Shown piece by piece: positions 1 through 9,460 of a DNA stretch of 64,000 nt. The DNA is from Pseudomonas peli. Lineage in GTDB: Bacteria > Pseudomonadota > Gammaproteobacteria > Pseudomonadales > Pseudomonadaceae. A program made the translations under genes and the position numbers. The notes beneath the pieces were generated by a model, which worked only from the letters and a program-made list of their open reading frames with translations, made no database searches and was not told the origin of the DNA. The stretch covers positions 374,334 through 438,333 of the forward strand of contig NZ_FMTL01000002.1 of assembly GCF_900099645.1 (NCBI RefSeq), read 5' to 3'. Position 1 is the first letter of the stretch; each line of letters opens with the position of its first letter.

Positions 1-2448
1 CCTAACCCGCGTGAGGTGAGTAACAGCCTCATGGCGCGCGAGGATTTCAAGCCGGCGCCAAGCCTGAACTTTATCGCCGCCGCCTGGATTCAATTTATGG
101 TGCACGACTGGTTCGATCACGGCCCGAATGCCGACGCCGACCCGATCCAGTTCCCTCTGCCCCCGGGCGATTTGCTGGGCAGCGGCAGTATGTCGGTCAA
201 GCGCACGCAGCCTGACCCGACGCGCAGCAGCAGTGACGCCGGCAAACCGCAAACCTACCGCAACCACAACACCCACTGGTGGGACGGCTCGCAGCTGTAT
301 GGCAGCAGCAAGGAAACCAACGACAAGGTGCGCTCGTTTGTCGACGGCAAGCTCAAGGTCAACGCCAACGGTACTTTGCCCACTGAGCTGCTCAGCGGTA
401 AACCGGTCACCGGGTTCAACGAAAACTGGTGGTTAGGCCTGAGCATGCTGCATCAGCTGTTCACCCTCGAACACAACGCCATCGCCAGTAAGCTCAAGCA
501 GAAGTACCCGGCGCAGAGCGACCAGTGGCTGTACGACCGCGCACGCCTGATCAACTCGGCGCTGATGGCCAAGATCCACACCGTGGAGTGGACCCCAGCG
601 GTGATCGCCAACCCAATCACCGAACGCGCCATGTACTCCAACTGGTGGGGCCTGCTCGGCCAGGGCGGCCCGCGTGATGACTTCCAGGCCGAAGTACGCA
701 TGCTGCAGGCGGACTTGGCGCGCTCCGACTCCTTCGTCAAGCGTATCCTCGGTTTCGACCCGAATGTGGCGCCGGGCGTTGGTAACAGTGCCATCGACCA
801 CGCCCTGACCGGCATCGTCGGCTCCACCGCGCCGAACAACTACGGCGTGCCGTTCACCCTTACCGAAGAGTTCGTCGCGGTGTACCGCATGCACCCGCTG
901 ATGCGTGACAACGTGCAGGTGTATGACATCGGCTCGAACCAGGTTTCGCGCACCATCGCACTGCAGAACACCCGTGACCGCGACGCCGAAAACCTGCTCA
1001 ACGACGAGCGCCCGGAGCGCCTGTGGTACTCCTTCGGCATCACCAATCCGGGTTCGCTGACGCTGAACAACTACCCGAACTTCTTGCGTAACCTGTCGAT
1101 GCCGCTGGTGGGTGATATCGACCTGGCCGCCATCGATGTGTTGCGTGACCGTGAGCGTGGCGTGCCGCGCTATAACGAGTTCCGCCGGCAGATCGGCCTC
1201 AACCCGATCACTAAGTTCGAGGACCTGACCAAGGATGCCGCGACCCTGGCCGAGCTCAAGCGTCTGTATAACAACGACATCGAGAAGATCGACACCCTGG
1301 TCGGTCAGTTGGCGGAAACCGTACGTCCTGAGGGCTTTGCCTTCGGTGAAACGGCATTCCAAATATTTATCATGAACGCCTCGCGCCGCCTGATGGCTGA
1401 CCGCTTCTATACCAAGGATTACCGTCCGGAGGTGTATACCCCGGAAGGAATCGACTGGGTCGAACACACCACCATGGTGGATGTGCTGCGTCGGCATAAC
1501 CCGCAGCTGCAAGCCAGCCTGGCCGGCGTGGAAAACGCCTTCAAACCCTGGGGGCTGAATATTCCGGCGGACTACGAAAGCTGGCCTGGGGCCAACAAGC
1601 AGGAAAACCTTTGGGTCAACGGCGCGCTGCGCACCCAGTATGCGGCGGACAAACTGCCAGCGTTGCAGCCGGTGAATGTTGGCGGGTTGATCGGCTCAAT
1701 CCTCTGGAACAAGGTCAAGGTGCGCAGCGACGTGGCCCCGGCCGGTTATGAGAAGCCGATTCATCCGCATGGTGTGATGGCCAAGGTCAAGTTCGTCGCG
1801 GTGCCCAATAACCCCTACAGCGGCCTGTTCCAGGGCTCTGACAGCGGCCTGCTGCGGCTGTCGGTTACCGGTGATCCGGCGGATCGCGGTTTCGCACCGG
1901 GGCTGGCGTGGAAGGCCTTTGTCGATGGCAAACCGTCGGAGAACGTGTCCGCGCTGTACACCCTGAGCGGGCAGGGCGCTAACCATAACTTCTTCGCCAA
2001 TGAGCTGTCGCAGTACGTGGTGCCGGAAGCCAATGACACCCTGGGCACAACCATCCTGTTCTCCGCGGTGAGCCTCAAACCGACGTTGCTGCTGCTCAAC
2101 GACCTGGCAGAAGTCACCCAGGCTGGCGCCGCCGTAGCTAAACCCAAAGCGCCGACGCAGATTTACTTTGTGCCGCGCACCGAGCTGCGTAATCGTTTCG
2201 CCAGCACAGCCCATGACTTCCGTACGGACCTGCTGACCCTGAATGCCGGCACCAAGGTCTATGACGTGTACGCCACCTCGATGGAGATCAAGACCTCGAT
2301 CATTCCATCGATCAGCCGCAGTTACGCCGCTCAGCGGCGCAACAGCGCGGTGAAGATTGGCGAGATGGAACTGACCTCGGCCTTTATCGCGTCTACCTTC
2401 GGTGACAGCGGTGTGTTCTTCAAGCACCAGCGTAACGAAGATAAGTAA
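1..2448 (+). CDS. Alpha-dioxygenase-like animal haem peroxidase (5' end outside window)
   Basis: The frame is open from base 1 and the family motif NPREVSNSLM begins there, so the true start lies upstream. The closest family I recognise is plant-type fatty-acid alpha-dioxygenase in the animal haem peroxidase superfamily. Numbering from the first codon in the window, there is a distal-His segment WIQFMVHDW (His about 35), a QLFTLEHNAI block, a K-[IV]-HT-[VI]-[ED]-W block, and a proximal-His segment with Y-x-x-H (Tyr 295, His 298), the spacing used by the catalytic Tyr and haem-ligand His of plant enzymes. About 250 extra residues follow the peroxidase core; part of this tail (HPHGVMAK, then GLLRLS, then AWKAFVDG) recalls the N-terminal half of catalase-like haem proteins, which is inference only. 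The likely role is oxygenation of fatty acids or another lipid. The gene ends at a bidirectional terminator shared with convergent gspD. Confidence 0.82.
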   Translation, partial: PNPREVSNSLMAREDFKPAPSLNFIAAAWIQFMVHDWFDHGPNADADPIQFPLPPGDLLGSGSMSVKRTQPDPTRSSSDAGKPQTYRNHNTHWWDGSQLYGSSKETNDKVRSFVDGKLKVNANGTLPTELLSGKPVTGFNENWWLGLSMLHQLFTLEHNAIASKLKQKYPAQSDQWLYDRARLINSALMAKIHTVEWTPAVIANPITERAMYSNWWGLLGQGGPRDDFQAEVRMLQADLARSDSFVKRILGFDPNVAPGVGNSAIDHALTGIVGSTAPNNYGVPFTLTEEFVAVYRMHPLMRDNVQVYDIGSNQVSRTIALQNTRDRDAENLLNDERPERLWYSFGITNPGSLTLNNYPNFLRNLSMPLVGDIDLAAIDVLRDRERGVPRYNEFRRQIGLNPITKFEDLTKDAATLAELKRLYNNDIEKIDTLVGQLAETVRPEGFAFGETAFQIFIMNASRRLMADRFYTKDYRPEVYTPEGIDWVEHTTMVDVLRRHNPQLQASLAGVENAFKPWGLNIPADYESWPGANKQENLWVNGALRTQYAADKLPALQPVNVGGLIGSILWNKVKVRSDVAPAGYEKPIHPHGVMAKVKFVAVPNNPYSGLFQGSDSGLLRLSVTGDPADRGFAPGLAWKAFVDGKPSENVSALYTLSGQGANHNFFANELSQYVVPEANDTLGTTILFSAVSLKPTLLLLNDLAEVTQAGAAVAKPKAPTQIYFVPRTELRNRFASTAHDFRTDLLTLNAGTKVYDVYATSMEIKTSIIPSISRSYAAQRRNSAVKIGEMELTSAFIASTFGDSGVFFKHQRNEDK

Positions 2449-2466
2449 GGATTCATCGCGGTAAAC

Positions 2467-2499
2467 AAAAAGGCCTCGGTATCCACCGAGGCCTTTTTT
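2467..2499. terminator. Bidirectional intrinsic terminator
   Basis: AAAAAGGCCTCGG and CCGAGGCCTTTTT form a perfect 13-bp stem around a 6-base loop. A-tract and T-tract flanks allow use by both the peroxidase gene and convergent gspD. Confidence 0.9.
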
Positions 2500-2533
2500 A
2501 TTGCTATGTCGCCTGATTACGTATCCGTAACCA

Positions 2534-4483
2534 TCACTCGCGCAGGTCGATCGCCTCAGGAGTGTTCTGGTCAAACAGCTGCACAGGGTCGCGCGGCAAA
2601 ATGCCAGGACGGTAGTCCTCACGTACGTCGCCCAGTACCCGGATATCGCTGTATTTCTTCCCAGACAACGCCGCCAGGCCTGCGCCATCGCGCACCACGG
2701 TTGGACGCAGGAAGACCATCAGGTTGCGCTTGATGCGGGTTTCCTTGGTTGAGCGGAACAGGGCGCCTACTAGCGGAATATCGCCGAGCAGTGGCACCTT
2801 GGAGTCAGCCTGGGTCACGTCATCCTGAATCAGCCCGCCGAGCACGATGACCTGGCCATTTTCGGCAAGGATAGTGCTCTTGATCGAGCGCTTGTTGGTA
2901 ATCAGGTCAACGGCATTGACGCCCTGGCTGGTGGGCGCAATAGAGGAGATTTCCTGCTCAATTTCCAGGCGCAGGTTGGCGCCTTCGTTGATGTGCGGGG
3001 TAACTTTCAGGGTCACGCCGATGTCCTGGCGTTCGATGGTGGTGAAGGGGTTATCCGCGCCCGAACCGCTGGTGGTAAAGGAGCCGGTCTGGAAGGGGAC
3101 GTTCTGCCCGACCAGAATTTCCGCTTTCTGGTGATCCAGCGTCAGCAGGCTGGGCGTGGACAGTAGATTGCTTTTGCTATTTGCCGACAGCGCAGTAATC
3201 AGCACCCCGAAACTGTCTGTGCCCAGGCCGATGATGGCGCCATCCGGCAGGTTGGCCAGGGTGTTGTTATCAGTGTCGCTGCCGCTGTCCTGGATGGCTT
3301 GTAATACACGTCCCACAGACAATCCGGTGCCGCTGAAGTTGGTGCCGCCCAGGCCACCGGTACTGCCGCGGCCATCCACGGCCCACTGCACACCGAGGGC
3401 GTCGGTGATATCGCCGGAGACTTCGACAATCGCTGCCTCGACCATAACCTGAGCGCGTGGCACATCCAGCTGGCGCACGATGTCTTCCAGGGTCGCCACC
3501 ACATCAGGTTCGGCCAGCAGCACCAGAGCGTTGAGGCTCTCGTCGGCGCGGATCAGGATGGTCTGCGGCTTGCCAGTGGTTTCACCACCGGTTTCAGGTT
3601 TGAGTTTTTCGGAAATCTCGCCGAGGGTTTCCGCCAGGCTCTTGGCATCACCATGACGCAGGCGAATCACGCGGGTATTGGCCGAGCGGCTGGTGGGTGT
3701 GTCCAGCGACTGTGCCAGGGCCACCAACTTGGCCCGTGCGGCCGGCGGGCCGAGCAGAATCAGGCGGTTGGTGCGGCCGTCGGCAATCACCTGAGTGCCA
3801 GACGCGCCCTTGGCCTGGCCACGGTCTACGGCATTGCGCAGCACTTCGGCGGTGTCCATGACCCAGGCGTGTTGCAGATTGAGCACGCTGTAGTCGTTTT
3901 GGCCTTTCTGGTCGAGCTGACGCAGCAGGTCTTCGATGCGTTCAATATTGGCTGTACGGTCGCTGATGATGATGGCGTTGGCGCTGCTGATCGCCGCCAG
4001 GTGGCCGTACTGCGGCACCAGTGGGCGGATCAGCGGAATCAGTTCGGTGGCCGAGCCATGCTGTACCTGTATCAGTCGGGTTTCCAGGCGGTCTGGTGCG
4101 TTGCGCCCGGCGTCCGCATCGGCCTTGGCCTCGGCGTTGGGGACGATGCGCGCCTGGTCGCCCTGGGTGATCACGCTGAAGCCGTGGGTGGCCATCACCG
4201 AGAGAAACAGTTGATACACCTCAGTTAGTGTCAACGGGCTGTTGGACACCACGCTGACCTGGCCCTTGACCCGTGGGTCGACGACGAAGGTCTGCCCGCT
4301 GATCTGCGCGACCTGGTCGATAAACTCACGGATGTCGGCGCCCTTGAGGTTGATGGTCCAGTTTTCTTCCTGCTGGCTGGCGCTGGGCGCTACAGCAGTA
4401 ACGGCAGCACTCAGTGGCAGCGAGCTGAAGGCAAGGCCGGCGGCCAGCAGGGCGAAGGTGAGGCGCGAGAGAGTCGGAGTCAT
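2534..4483 (-). CDS. gspD: Type II secretion system secretin GspD (XcpQ)
   Basis: Outer-membrane secretin that forms the export channel of the type II secretion system. The chosen start (ATG at 4483, 649 aa) opens directly with a Sec signal peptide (MTPTLSRLTFALLAAG, cleavage after roughly residue 26) and lies 4 bases after the gspC stop; longer upstream starts would run inside gspC. Periplasmic N0 to N3 domains follow: N0 at about 40-110, with the typical VVDPRVKGQVSVVS segment, then repeated N1-N3 modules. The C-terminal secretin core contains LLSTPSLLTLDHQKAEILVG and VPFQTG at about residue 460. The last 50 residues would be the S-domain that binds a pilotin; no pilotin gene is in the window. 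It forms a two-gene operon with gspC, divergent from gspE-M. Confidence 0.96.
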   Translation of the reverse strand: MTPTLSRLTFALLAAGLAFSSLPLSAAVTAVAPSASQQEENWTINLKGADIREFIDQVAQISGQTFVVDPRVKGQVSVVSNSPLTLTEVYQLFLSVMATHGFSVITQGDQARIVPNAEAKADADAGRNAPDRLETRLIQVQHGSATELIPLIRPLVPQYGHLAAISSANAIIISDRTANIERIEDLLRQLDQKGQNDYSVLNLQHAWVMDTAEVLRNAVDRGQAKGASGTQVIADGRTNRLILLGPPAARAKLVALAQSLDTPTSRSANTRVIRLRHGDAKSLAETLGEISEKLKPETGGETTGKPQTILIRADESLNALVLLAEPDVVATLEDIVRQLDVPRAQVMVEAAIVEVSGDITDALGVQWAVDGRGSTGGLGGTNFSGTGLSVGRVLQAIQDSGSDTDNNTLANLPDGAIIGLGTDSFGVLITALSANSKSNLLSTPSLLTLDHQKAEILVGQNVPFQTGSFTTSGSGADNPFTTIERQDIGVTLKVTPHINEGANLRLEIEQEISSIAPTSQGVNAVDLITNKRSIKSTILAENGQVIVLGGLIQDDVTQADSKVPLLGDIPLVGALFRSTKETRIKRNLMVFLRPTVVRDGAGLAALSGKKYSDIRVLGDVREDYRPGILPRDPVQLFDQNTPEAIDLRE

Positions 4484-4487
4484 CGTG

Positions 4488-5132
4488 TCAGTTGGTTTCC
4501 AAAGGCTGTTCGGTGGATTCTGCAGTGCCCGGCAGTGTGCTGGAGTCCTGCATCTGCTGGCGCAACGCATCCATGCGTTCACGTAATTGGCTCAGGTCGT
4601 CGGATTCCATTTCGCTGAGCTGCTCAAGTGGGTCCGCTATGGCCTCCGAGGTATTGCTCTGCAGGCTGCTGGTGCTCGAGTTATTCAGCGGGAAGCTAAG
4701 GCTTTCGCGGCGGCCATTGCGCAGCAGTTCAACGTGGTCGGCAGCTACCGCATGCAGGCGTACACCGCTGCTGATCTCGCTGTTGAGGGTGTAGCGCTGG
4801 GCGGTGCTGCCTTCACTGCGAATAATCGCGGTGGAGCGCTGCGGATCGGCATGTACAAAACTGCCAAGCAGGGTCAGGCGCAGGTTGGTACTGGGTGCTG
4901 GGCTGTCGCTGGTTGCGCTGCTGGTGCCGAATAGCTGGCCAATTTCAGTAGGCTGTACAGCGGTTTGCACGGTAGTGGCCGAAGTGTCATTCGCACTGAT
5001 CGGGGTGCGCAACAGGCGCAGCCAATCGGCGCTTTGCCAGGCAAGGCTAACGCTCATGGCGATCACCAGCGCAAAGCCCACCAGAGTGGTGGCATGGCGC
5101 TGCAGCCAGCGTTGGGAGGCCAAAAGGGGCAA
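4488..5132 (-). CDS. gspC: Type II secretion inner-membrane protein GspC (XcpP), coiled-coil type
   Basis: GspC bridges the inner-membrane platform and the secretin. The 214-aa product has a short cytoplasmic N-terminus, one transmembrane helix (about residues 13-35), a Pro/Ser/Thr linker, and the homology region (about 75-145) that contacts the N0 domain of GspD. Instead of the PDZ domain found in many GspC proteins, it ends in a predicted coiled coil (about 165-196, heptad-like DPLEQLSEMESDDLSQLRER). P. aeruginosa XcpP is built the same way, so this marks the Pseudomonas Xcp subtype. It is first in a two-gene operon with gspD. Confidence 0.93.
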   Translation of the reverse strand: MPLLASQRWLQRHATTLVGFALVIAMSVSLAWQSADWLRLLRTPISANDTSATTVQTAVQPTEIGQLFGTSSATSDSPAPSTNLRLTLLGSFVHADPQRSTAIIRSEGSTAQRYTLNSEISSGVRLHAVAADHVELLRNGRRESLSFPLNNSSTSSLQSNTSEAIADPLEQLSEMESDDLSQLRERMDALRQQMQDSSTLPGTAESTEQPLETN

Positions 5133-5378
5133 GGGGCGTCACTCCGGAACTTATTATTATGTGGCGTGGATCGCGCGCTGATCATAGACACTTGCCGGGC
5201 ATTTGGCAGCCCCCCGTTGGGGTAGTGTGTCGATCCGCTCAATGTGCTAAAGATAGTGCGCTGTTTTCATGCTGTTTCCGCCAACTTACAACAATTAATT
5301 CACAGAACCCTGGCTAGCTGTCCTGCGTTTGGCGCCTGTTGCGTGGTGTCGGGTTATTGTGACAAAGGCATGTTACGA
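5133..5378. promoter_or_regulatory. Divergent promoter region between gspC-D and gspE-M
   Basis: The two arms of the secretion locus diverge from these 246 bases, which are more AT-rich than their surroundings (for example TTATTATTAT near 5150 and CAACAATTAATTCACAG near 5290). In P. aeruginosa the matching region is controlled by quorum sensing. I found no convincing lux-type box here, only a GCTAGC palindrome near 5315. No gene was seen in it. Confidence 0.5.
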
Positions 5379-6866
5379 ATGAATGCGCTGCTTATCGAAG
5401 TGCCCTTACGGCGTTTGCCCTTCAGCTTTGCCAAGCGCCATGGTGTGGTGCTGTTAAGCGTTGAGGGCGCATCCAGCCTGGTTTATCGCCCAGGCGTCGA
5501 ACTGGTGGCGCTGAGCGAGGCGCAGCGGTTTGTCGGTGCACAGCTGCCGTTGCAGGCGCTGTCGGCAGAGGCCTTCGAGCAGGCCCTGGCCAAGGCCTAT
5601 CAGCATGATTCAGCCTCCATGCAGTTGGCTGAAGACATCGGCGGCAGCCTGGACCTGGCGGCATTGGCCGAGCAGGTGCCGGAAACCGAAGACCTGCTGG
5701 AGCAGGAGGACGACGCGCCGATCATCCGCCTGATTAACGCCATCCTCGGCGAGGCGATCAAGGAAAACGCCTCGGACATCCACCTGGAAACCTTCGAAAA
5801 ACGCTTAGTCGTGCGCTTCCGGGTGGACGGCATTCTGCGTGAAGTGCTGGAGCCCAAGCGAGAACTGGCGGCGTTATTGGTCTCGCGGATCAAGGTCATG
5901 GCGCGGTTGGATATCGCTGAAAAGCGTATCCCGCAGGATGGCCGTATTTCCCTGAAAGTCGGTGGTCGTGAAGTCGACGTGCGGGTTTCGACCCTGCCAT
6001 CGGCCAATGGCGAGCGCGTGGTGCTGCGTTTGCTGGATAAACAAGCCGGCCGTCTCAACCTGCAACACCTGGGCATGAGTACGCGCGACCGCGACCTGAT
6101 GGAAACCACCGTACGCAAGCCCCACGGCATTCTGCTGGTCACTGGGCCTACCGGTTCGGGTAAGACCACCACGCTGTACGCCAGCCTGGTCAGCCTGAAT
6201 GACCGCACGCGCAATATCCTCACCGTCGAAGACCCGATCGAATATCACCTCGAAGGCATCGGCCAGACTCAGGTCAATTCCAAGGTCGATATGACCTTTG
6301 CCCGTGGCCTGCGCGCGATCCTGCGTCAGGACCCGGACGTGGTGATGGTCGGCGAGATCCGCGACAAGGAAACCGCCGAAATTGCCGTGCAGGCCTCGTT
6401 GACCGGTCACCTGGTGCTCTCGACCCTGCACACCAACAGCGCCATCGGCGCGATTACCCGTCTGGTGGACATGGGCATCGAGCCGTTCCTGCTGTCGTCG
6501 TCCTTGCTTGGTGTGCTGGCCCAGCGTCTGGTGCGGGTGCTCTGCCCACATTGCAAAGAGGCCTACCAGGCCGATGAAGCCGAGTGCAAATTGCTCGGTG
6601 TACCGTTCGCGCGTCCACCGACGCTGTATCACGCCCGCGGCTGCGCCGAGTGCCATCAGCAGGGCTACCGCGGCCGTACCGGTATCTATGAGCTGGTGGT
6701 GTTTGATGACCACTTGCGCACGCTTATTCACAACGCCGCTTCCGAGCAGGACATGACCCGCCACGCCCGCAGCCTCGGCCCGAGCATCCGCGAGGATGGC
6801 CGACGCAAGGTGCTGGAAGGCGCGACCACGGTCGAGGAAGTGCTGCGCGTGACTCGCGAAGAATGA
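5379..6866 (+). CDS. gspE: Type II secretion ATPase GspE (XcpR)
   Basis: Cytoplasmic hexameric ATPase that powers pseudopilus assembly. The start at 5379 gives a 495-aa protein and places AAAGG 10 bases upstream; an in-frame ATG at 5370 lies too close to that site. The N-terminal domain contains the [12 protein letters not shown] segment that docks on GspL. The catalytic domain has Walker [11 protein letters not shown] (about 254-263), an Asp box in [11 protein letters not shown], and Walker B in [13 protein letters not shown] zinc-binding CxxC pair (about 388/391 and 421/424), typical of GspE, follows. gspF starts 13 bases downstream. Confidence 0.96.
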   Translation: MNALLIEVPLRRLPFSFAKRHGVVLLSVEGASSLVYRPGVELVALSEAQRFVGAQLPLQALSAEAFEQALAKAYQHDSASMQLAEDIGGSLDLAALAEQVPETEDLLEQEDDAPIIRLINAILGEAIKENASDIHLETFEKRLVVRFRVDGILREVLEPKRELAALLVSRIKVMARLDIAEKRIPQDGRISLKVGGREVDVRVSTLPSANGERVVLRLLDKQAGRLNLQHLGMSTRDRDLMETTVRKPHGILLVTGPTGSGKTTTLYASLVSLNDRTRNILTVEDPIEYHLEGIGQTQVNSKVDMTFARGLRAILRQDPDVVMVGEIRDKETAEIAVQASLTGHLVLSTLHTNSAIGAITRLVDMGIEPFLLSSSLLGVLAQRLVRVLCPHCKEAYQADEAECKLLGVPFARPPTLYHARGCAECHQQGYRGRTGIYELVVFDDHLRTLIHNAASEQDMTRHARSLGPSIREDGRRKVLEGATTVEEVLRVTREE

Positions 6867-6879
6867 GCGGGGAAGAATA

Positions 6880-8097
6880 ATGGCCGCGTTCGAATACCTC
6901 GCCCTCGACGGCAAAGGTCGCCAGCAGAAAGGCGTGCTGGAAGCCGACAGCGCGCGCCAGGTGCGGCAGATTCTGCGCGAACGGCAACTGGCGCCGCTGG
7001 ATGTGAAGGCTACTCGCACCCGTGAAAATGCTGGCGCAGGCTCACATTTCAGTTTTGCCCGAGGTATTTCCGCTCGCGATCTGGCGTTGATCACCCGGCA
7101 ATTGGCGACTTTGGTGCAGGCCGCTTTGCCTATTGAGGAGTCCTTGCGCGCGGCCGCCGCGCAAGCCAGCTCACCGCGTATCCAAAGCATGCTGCTGGCG
7201 GTGCGTGCGCGGGTGCTGGAAGGCCATGATCTGGCCAGCAGCCTGAAAGAATTTCCCTCGGCTTTCCCTGAGCTGTACCGCGCCACGGTGGCGGCGGGCG
7301 AGCATGCCGGCCATCTTGGTCCGGTGCTGGAGCAGTTGGCCGACTACACCGAACAACGTCAGCAGTCGCGGCAGAAAATCCAACTGGCGCTGCTTTATCC
7401 ACTGATTCTGATGTGCGCTTCGCTGCTGATAGTCGGCTTCCTGCTCGGTTATGTGGTGCCGGACGTGGTGCGGGTGTTTGTCGACTCCGGGCAAACCCTG
7501 CCGGCGCTGACTCGCGGTTTGATTGCCCTGAGCGATTGGGTCAAAGGCTGGGGCTGGCTGGCGGTGATTCTCGCCATCCTGGGCGTGTTCGCCCTGCGCT
7601 GGGCGCTGCGTGATGATGCGGTCAAGGCGCGCTGGCATGGCTTCTTGCTGCGCATCCCGCTGGTGGGACGGCTGATTCGTGCCACTGACTGCGCGCGGTT
7701 TGCCTCGACCCTGGCCATTCTGACCCGCAGCGGCGTACCGCTAGTTGAAGCCCTGGGCATCGGCGCACAGGTGATTGCCAACCGGGTGATCCGCGCCGAT
7801 GTAGTAATTGCCGCGCAGAAGGTGCGCGAGGGCGGCAGCCTGACCCGCGCGCTGGAGGCTAGCGGGCAGTTTCCGCCGATGATGCTGCATATGATCGCCA
7901 GCGGCGAACGCTCGGGTGAGCTGGATCAGATGCTGGCCCGCACCGCGCGTAATCAGGAAAACGATTTGGGTGCCCAGGTGGCGCTGCTGGTGGGGCTGTT
8001 CGAGCCCTTTATGCTGGTTTTTATGGGGGCGGTGGTGCTGGTGATCGTACTGGCCATTCTGCTGCCGATTCTGTCTCTCAATCAGTTGGTGGGGTAA
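6880..8097 (+). CDS. gspF: Type II secretion platform protein GspF (XcpS)
   Basis: Polytopic inner-membrane platform protein of the secretion system (405 aa, usual length). It contains two T2SS-F domains, each preceded by a cytoplasmic segment, and three hydrophobic helices at about 170-193, 223-241 and 373-401. The N-terminus AAFEYLALDGKGRQQKGVLEA is the family signature. It is thought to couple GspE to the growing pseudopilus. The stop is 3 bases from the GTG start of gspG. Confidence 0.95.
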   Translation: MAAFEYLALDGKGRQQKGVLEADSARQVRQILRERQLAPLDVKATRTRENAGAGSHFSFARGISARDLALITRQLATLVQAALPIEESLRAAAAQASSPRIQSMLLAVRARVLEGHDLASSLKEFPSAFPELYRATVAAGEHAGHLGPVLEQLADYTEQRQQSRQKIQLALLYPLILMCASLLIVGFLLGYVVPDVVRVFVDSGQTLPALTRGLIALSDWVKGWGWLAVILAILGVFALRWALRDDAVKARWHGFLLRIPLVGRLIRATDCARFASTLAILTRSGVPLVEALGIGAQVIANRVIRADVVIAAQKVREGGSLTRALEASGQFPPMMLHMIASGERSGELDQMLARTARNQENDLGAQVALLVGLFEPFMLVFMGAVVLVIVLAILLPILSLNQLVG

Positions 8098-8100
8098 GCA

Positions 8101-8526
8101 GTGAACAAGCGTCAATCCGGTTTTACGCTGATCGAAATCATGGTAGTGGTGGTGATCCTCGGCATCCTCGCCGCGTTGGTGGTGCCACAGGTAATGAGCC
8201 GCCCGGATCAGGCCAAGGTCACCGTGGCCAAGGGCGATATCAAGGCCGTGGCGGCCGCGCTGGATATGTACAAGCTGGATAACCATGCATACCCCAGCAC
8301 CCAGCAGGGCCTGGAAGCGCTGGTGAAGAAGCCATCCGGCAACCCGCAGCCGAAGAACTGGAATCGCGACGGTTACCTCAAGCGCTTGCCGATCGATCCG
8401 TGGGGCAACGTCTACCAATACCTGGCACCGGGCACCAAGGGGGCTTTCGACCTGTATTCCCTGGGCGCCGACGGCAAGGAAGGCGGCAGTGATCAGGATA
8501 CCGATATCGGTAACTGGGACCTCTGA
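8101..8526 (+). CDS. gspG: Major pseudopilin GspG (XcpT)
   Basis: Main subunit of the periplasmic pseudopilus (141 aa, GTG start). A class III prepilin leader MNKRQSG is followed by FTLIEIMVVVVILGILAALVVP, with Glu at position +5, for cleavage and N-methylation by the prepilin peptidase, which is not encoded here. The C-terminal loop (SLGADGKEGGSDQDTDIGNW) is the conserved calcium-binding segment of major pseudopilins. Confidence 0.97.
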   Translation: MNKRQSGFTLIEIMVVVVILGILAALVVPQVMSRPDQAKVTVAKGDIKAVAAALDMYKLDNHAYPSTQQGLEALVKKPSGNPQPKNWNRDGYLKRLPIDPWGNVYQYLAPGTKGAFDLYSLGADGKEGGSDQDTDIGNWDL

Positions 8527-8531
8527 TCCCC

Positions 8532-9074
8532 ATGCGCCAGCAACCGAGCCAGGCTGGGGGCTTTACCCTGATCGAACTGCTGGTGGTGCTGGTGATTCTT
8601 GGCAGCCTGATCGGTATTGCGGTGCTCAGCGTGGGCATCGCCGGTCCGGGGCGCGAGTTGCATAACGAAGCCGAACGGCTGGCCGGGTTGATTGGCGTGC
8701 TGGCCGAGGAAGCGGTGCTGGATAACCAGGAGTACGGCTTGCTGCTCAGCCGCGAGGCCTACCAAGTGCTGCGTTACGACTCGGCGAAGCAGAGTTGGCA
8801 GGCCTTGTCGGCCAAGCCCCATAAGCTGCCGGGCTGGGCCGAGCTGAGTGTCGAGCTGGAAGGTGCGGCGCTGGAGCTACCGCTGCCTGAGGGCGAAGAA
8901 CCCAGCAAAGGTGCACTGACGCCGCAGTTGTTGTTGCTGTCGAGCGGGGAAATCAGCCCGTTTCGTTTGCGCTTGGCCGAGCGCCGCGCTGATGGGCTGC
9001 GCCTGCAATTGGTCAGCGATGGTTTCCAGCTGCCAAAGGTTGAGAGCGAGCAGCCGGCAGGACGCAAACGATGA
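8532..9074 (+). CDS. gspH: Minor pseudopilin GspH (XcpU)
   Basis: Minor pseudopilin (180 aa) with leader MRQQPSQAGG and the hydrophobic helix FTLIELLVVLVILGSLIGIAV, Glu at +5. The globular part is Leu/Glu-rich, as in other GspH proteins. The last four bases overlap the gspI start, indicating translational coupling within the operon. Minor pseudopilins H, I, J and K are thought to form the tip complex that starts pseudopilus assembly. Confidence 0.92.
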   Translation: MRQQPSQAGGFTLIELLVVLVILGSLIGIAVLSVGIAGPGRELHNEAERLAGLIGVLAEEAVLDNQEYGLLLSREAYQVLRYDSAKQSWQALSAKPHKLPGWAELSVELEGAALELPLPEGEEPSKGALTPQLLLLSSGEISPFRLRLAERRADGLRLQLVSDGFQLPKVESEQPAGRKR

Positions 9075-9460
9075 GGCGCGCGGGCGGCTTTACCCTGCTT
9101 GAGGTGCTGGTTGCTTTGGCAATTTTTGCGCTGGTCGCCGCTAGCGTACTGACGGCCACCGCGCGCAGCCTGCAAACCGCCTCGCGGTTGGAAGAAAAGA
9201 CCCTGGCCATGTGGATCGCCGACAACCAGCTGGCGGAGTTGCAGTTGTCGAAGACTCCGGTTGCTGATGGCCGCGACCAGGGCGAGGTGGATTTCGCGGG
9301 GCGGCGCTGGCAATGGCAAAGCGAGGTGCTGGCCACCAGTGAGGCAGATATGCGCCGCGTCACCCTGTGGGTCGCGCCCGCAGAGCAGGGGCGTTCGGGC
9401 GGCGATGTGCGTGAGCGTGCGGTGGTCAGCCTGAACGCTTTTCTCGGGGTGCTGCAATGA
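9071..9460 (+). CDS. gspI: Minor pseudopilin GspI (XcpV)
   Basis: Minor pseudopilin of 129 aa, the usual size for GspI. The leader MRRAGG precedes FTLLEVLVALAIFALVAASVL with Glu at +5. The motif MWIADNQLAELQL is a GspI hallmark. It overlaps gspH and gspJ by four bases at each end. Confidence 0.94.
   Translation: MRRAGGFTLLEVLVALAIFALVAASVLTATARSLQTASRLEEKTLAMWIADNQLAELQLSKTPVADGRDQGEVDFAGRRWQWQSEVLATSEADMRRVTLWVAPAEQGRSGGDVRERAVVSLNAFLGVLQ

Noticed and set aside
5300..5330. Possible lux-type quorum-sensing box upstream of gspE
   Set aside because: Only a 6-bp GCTAGC palindrome with weak flanks was found, which is below a credible box.
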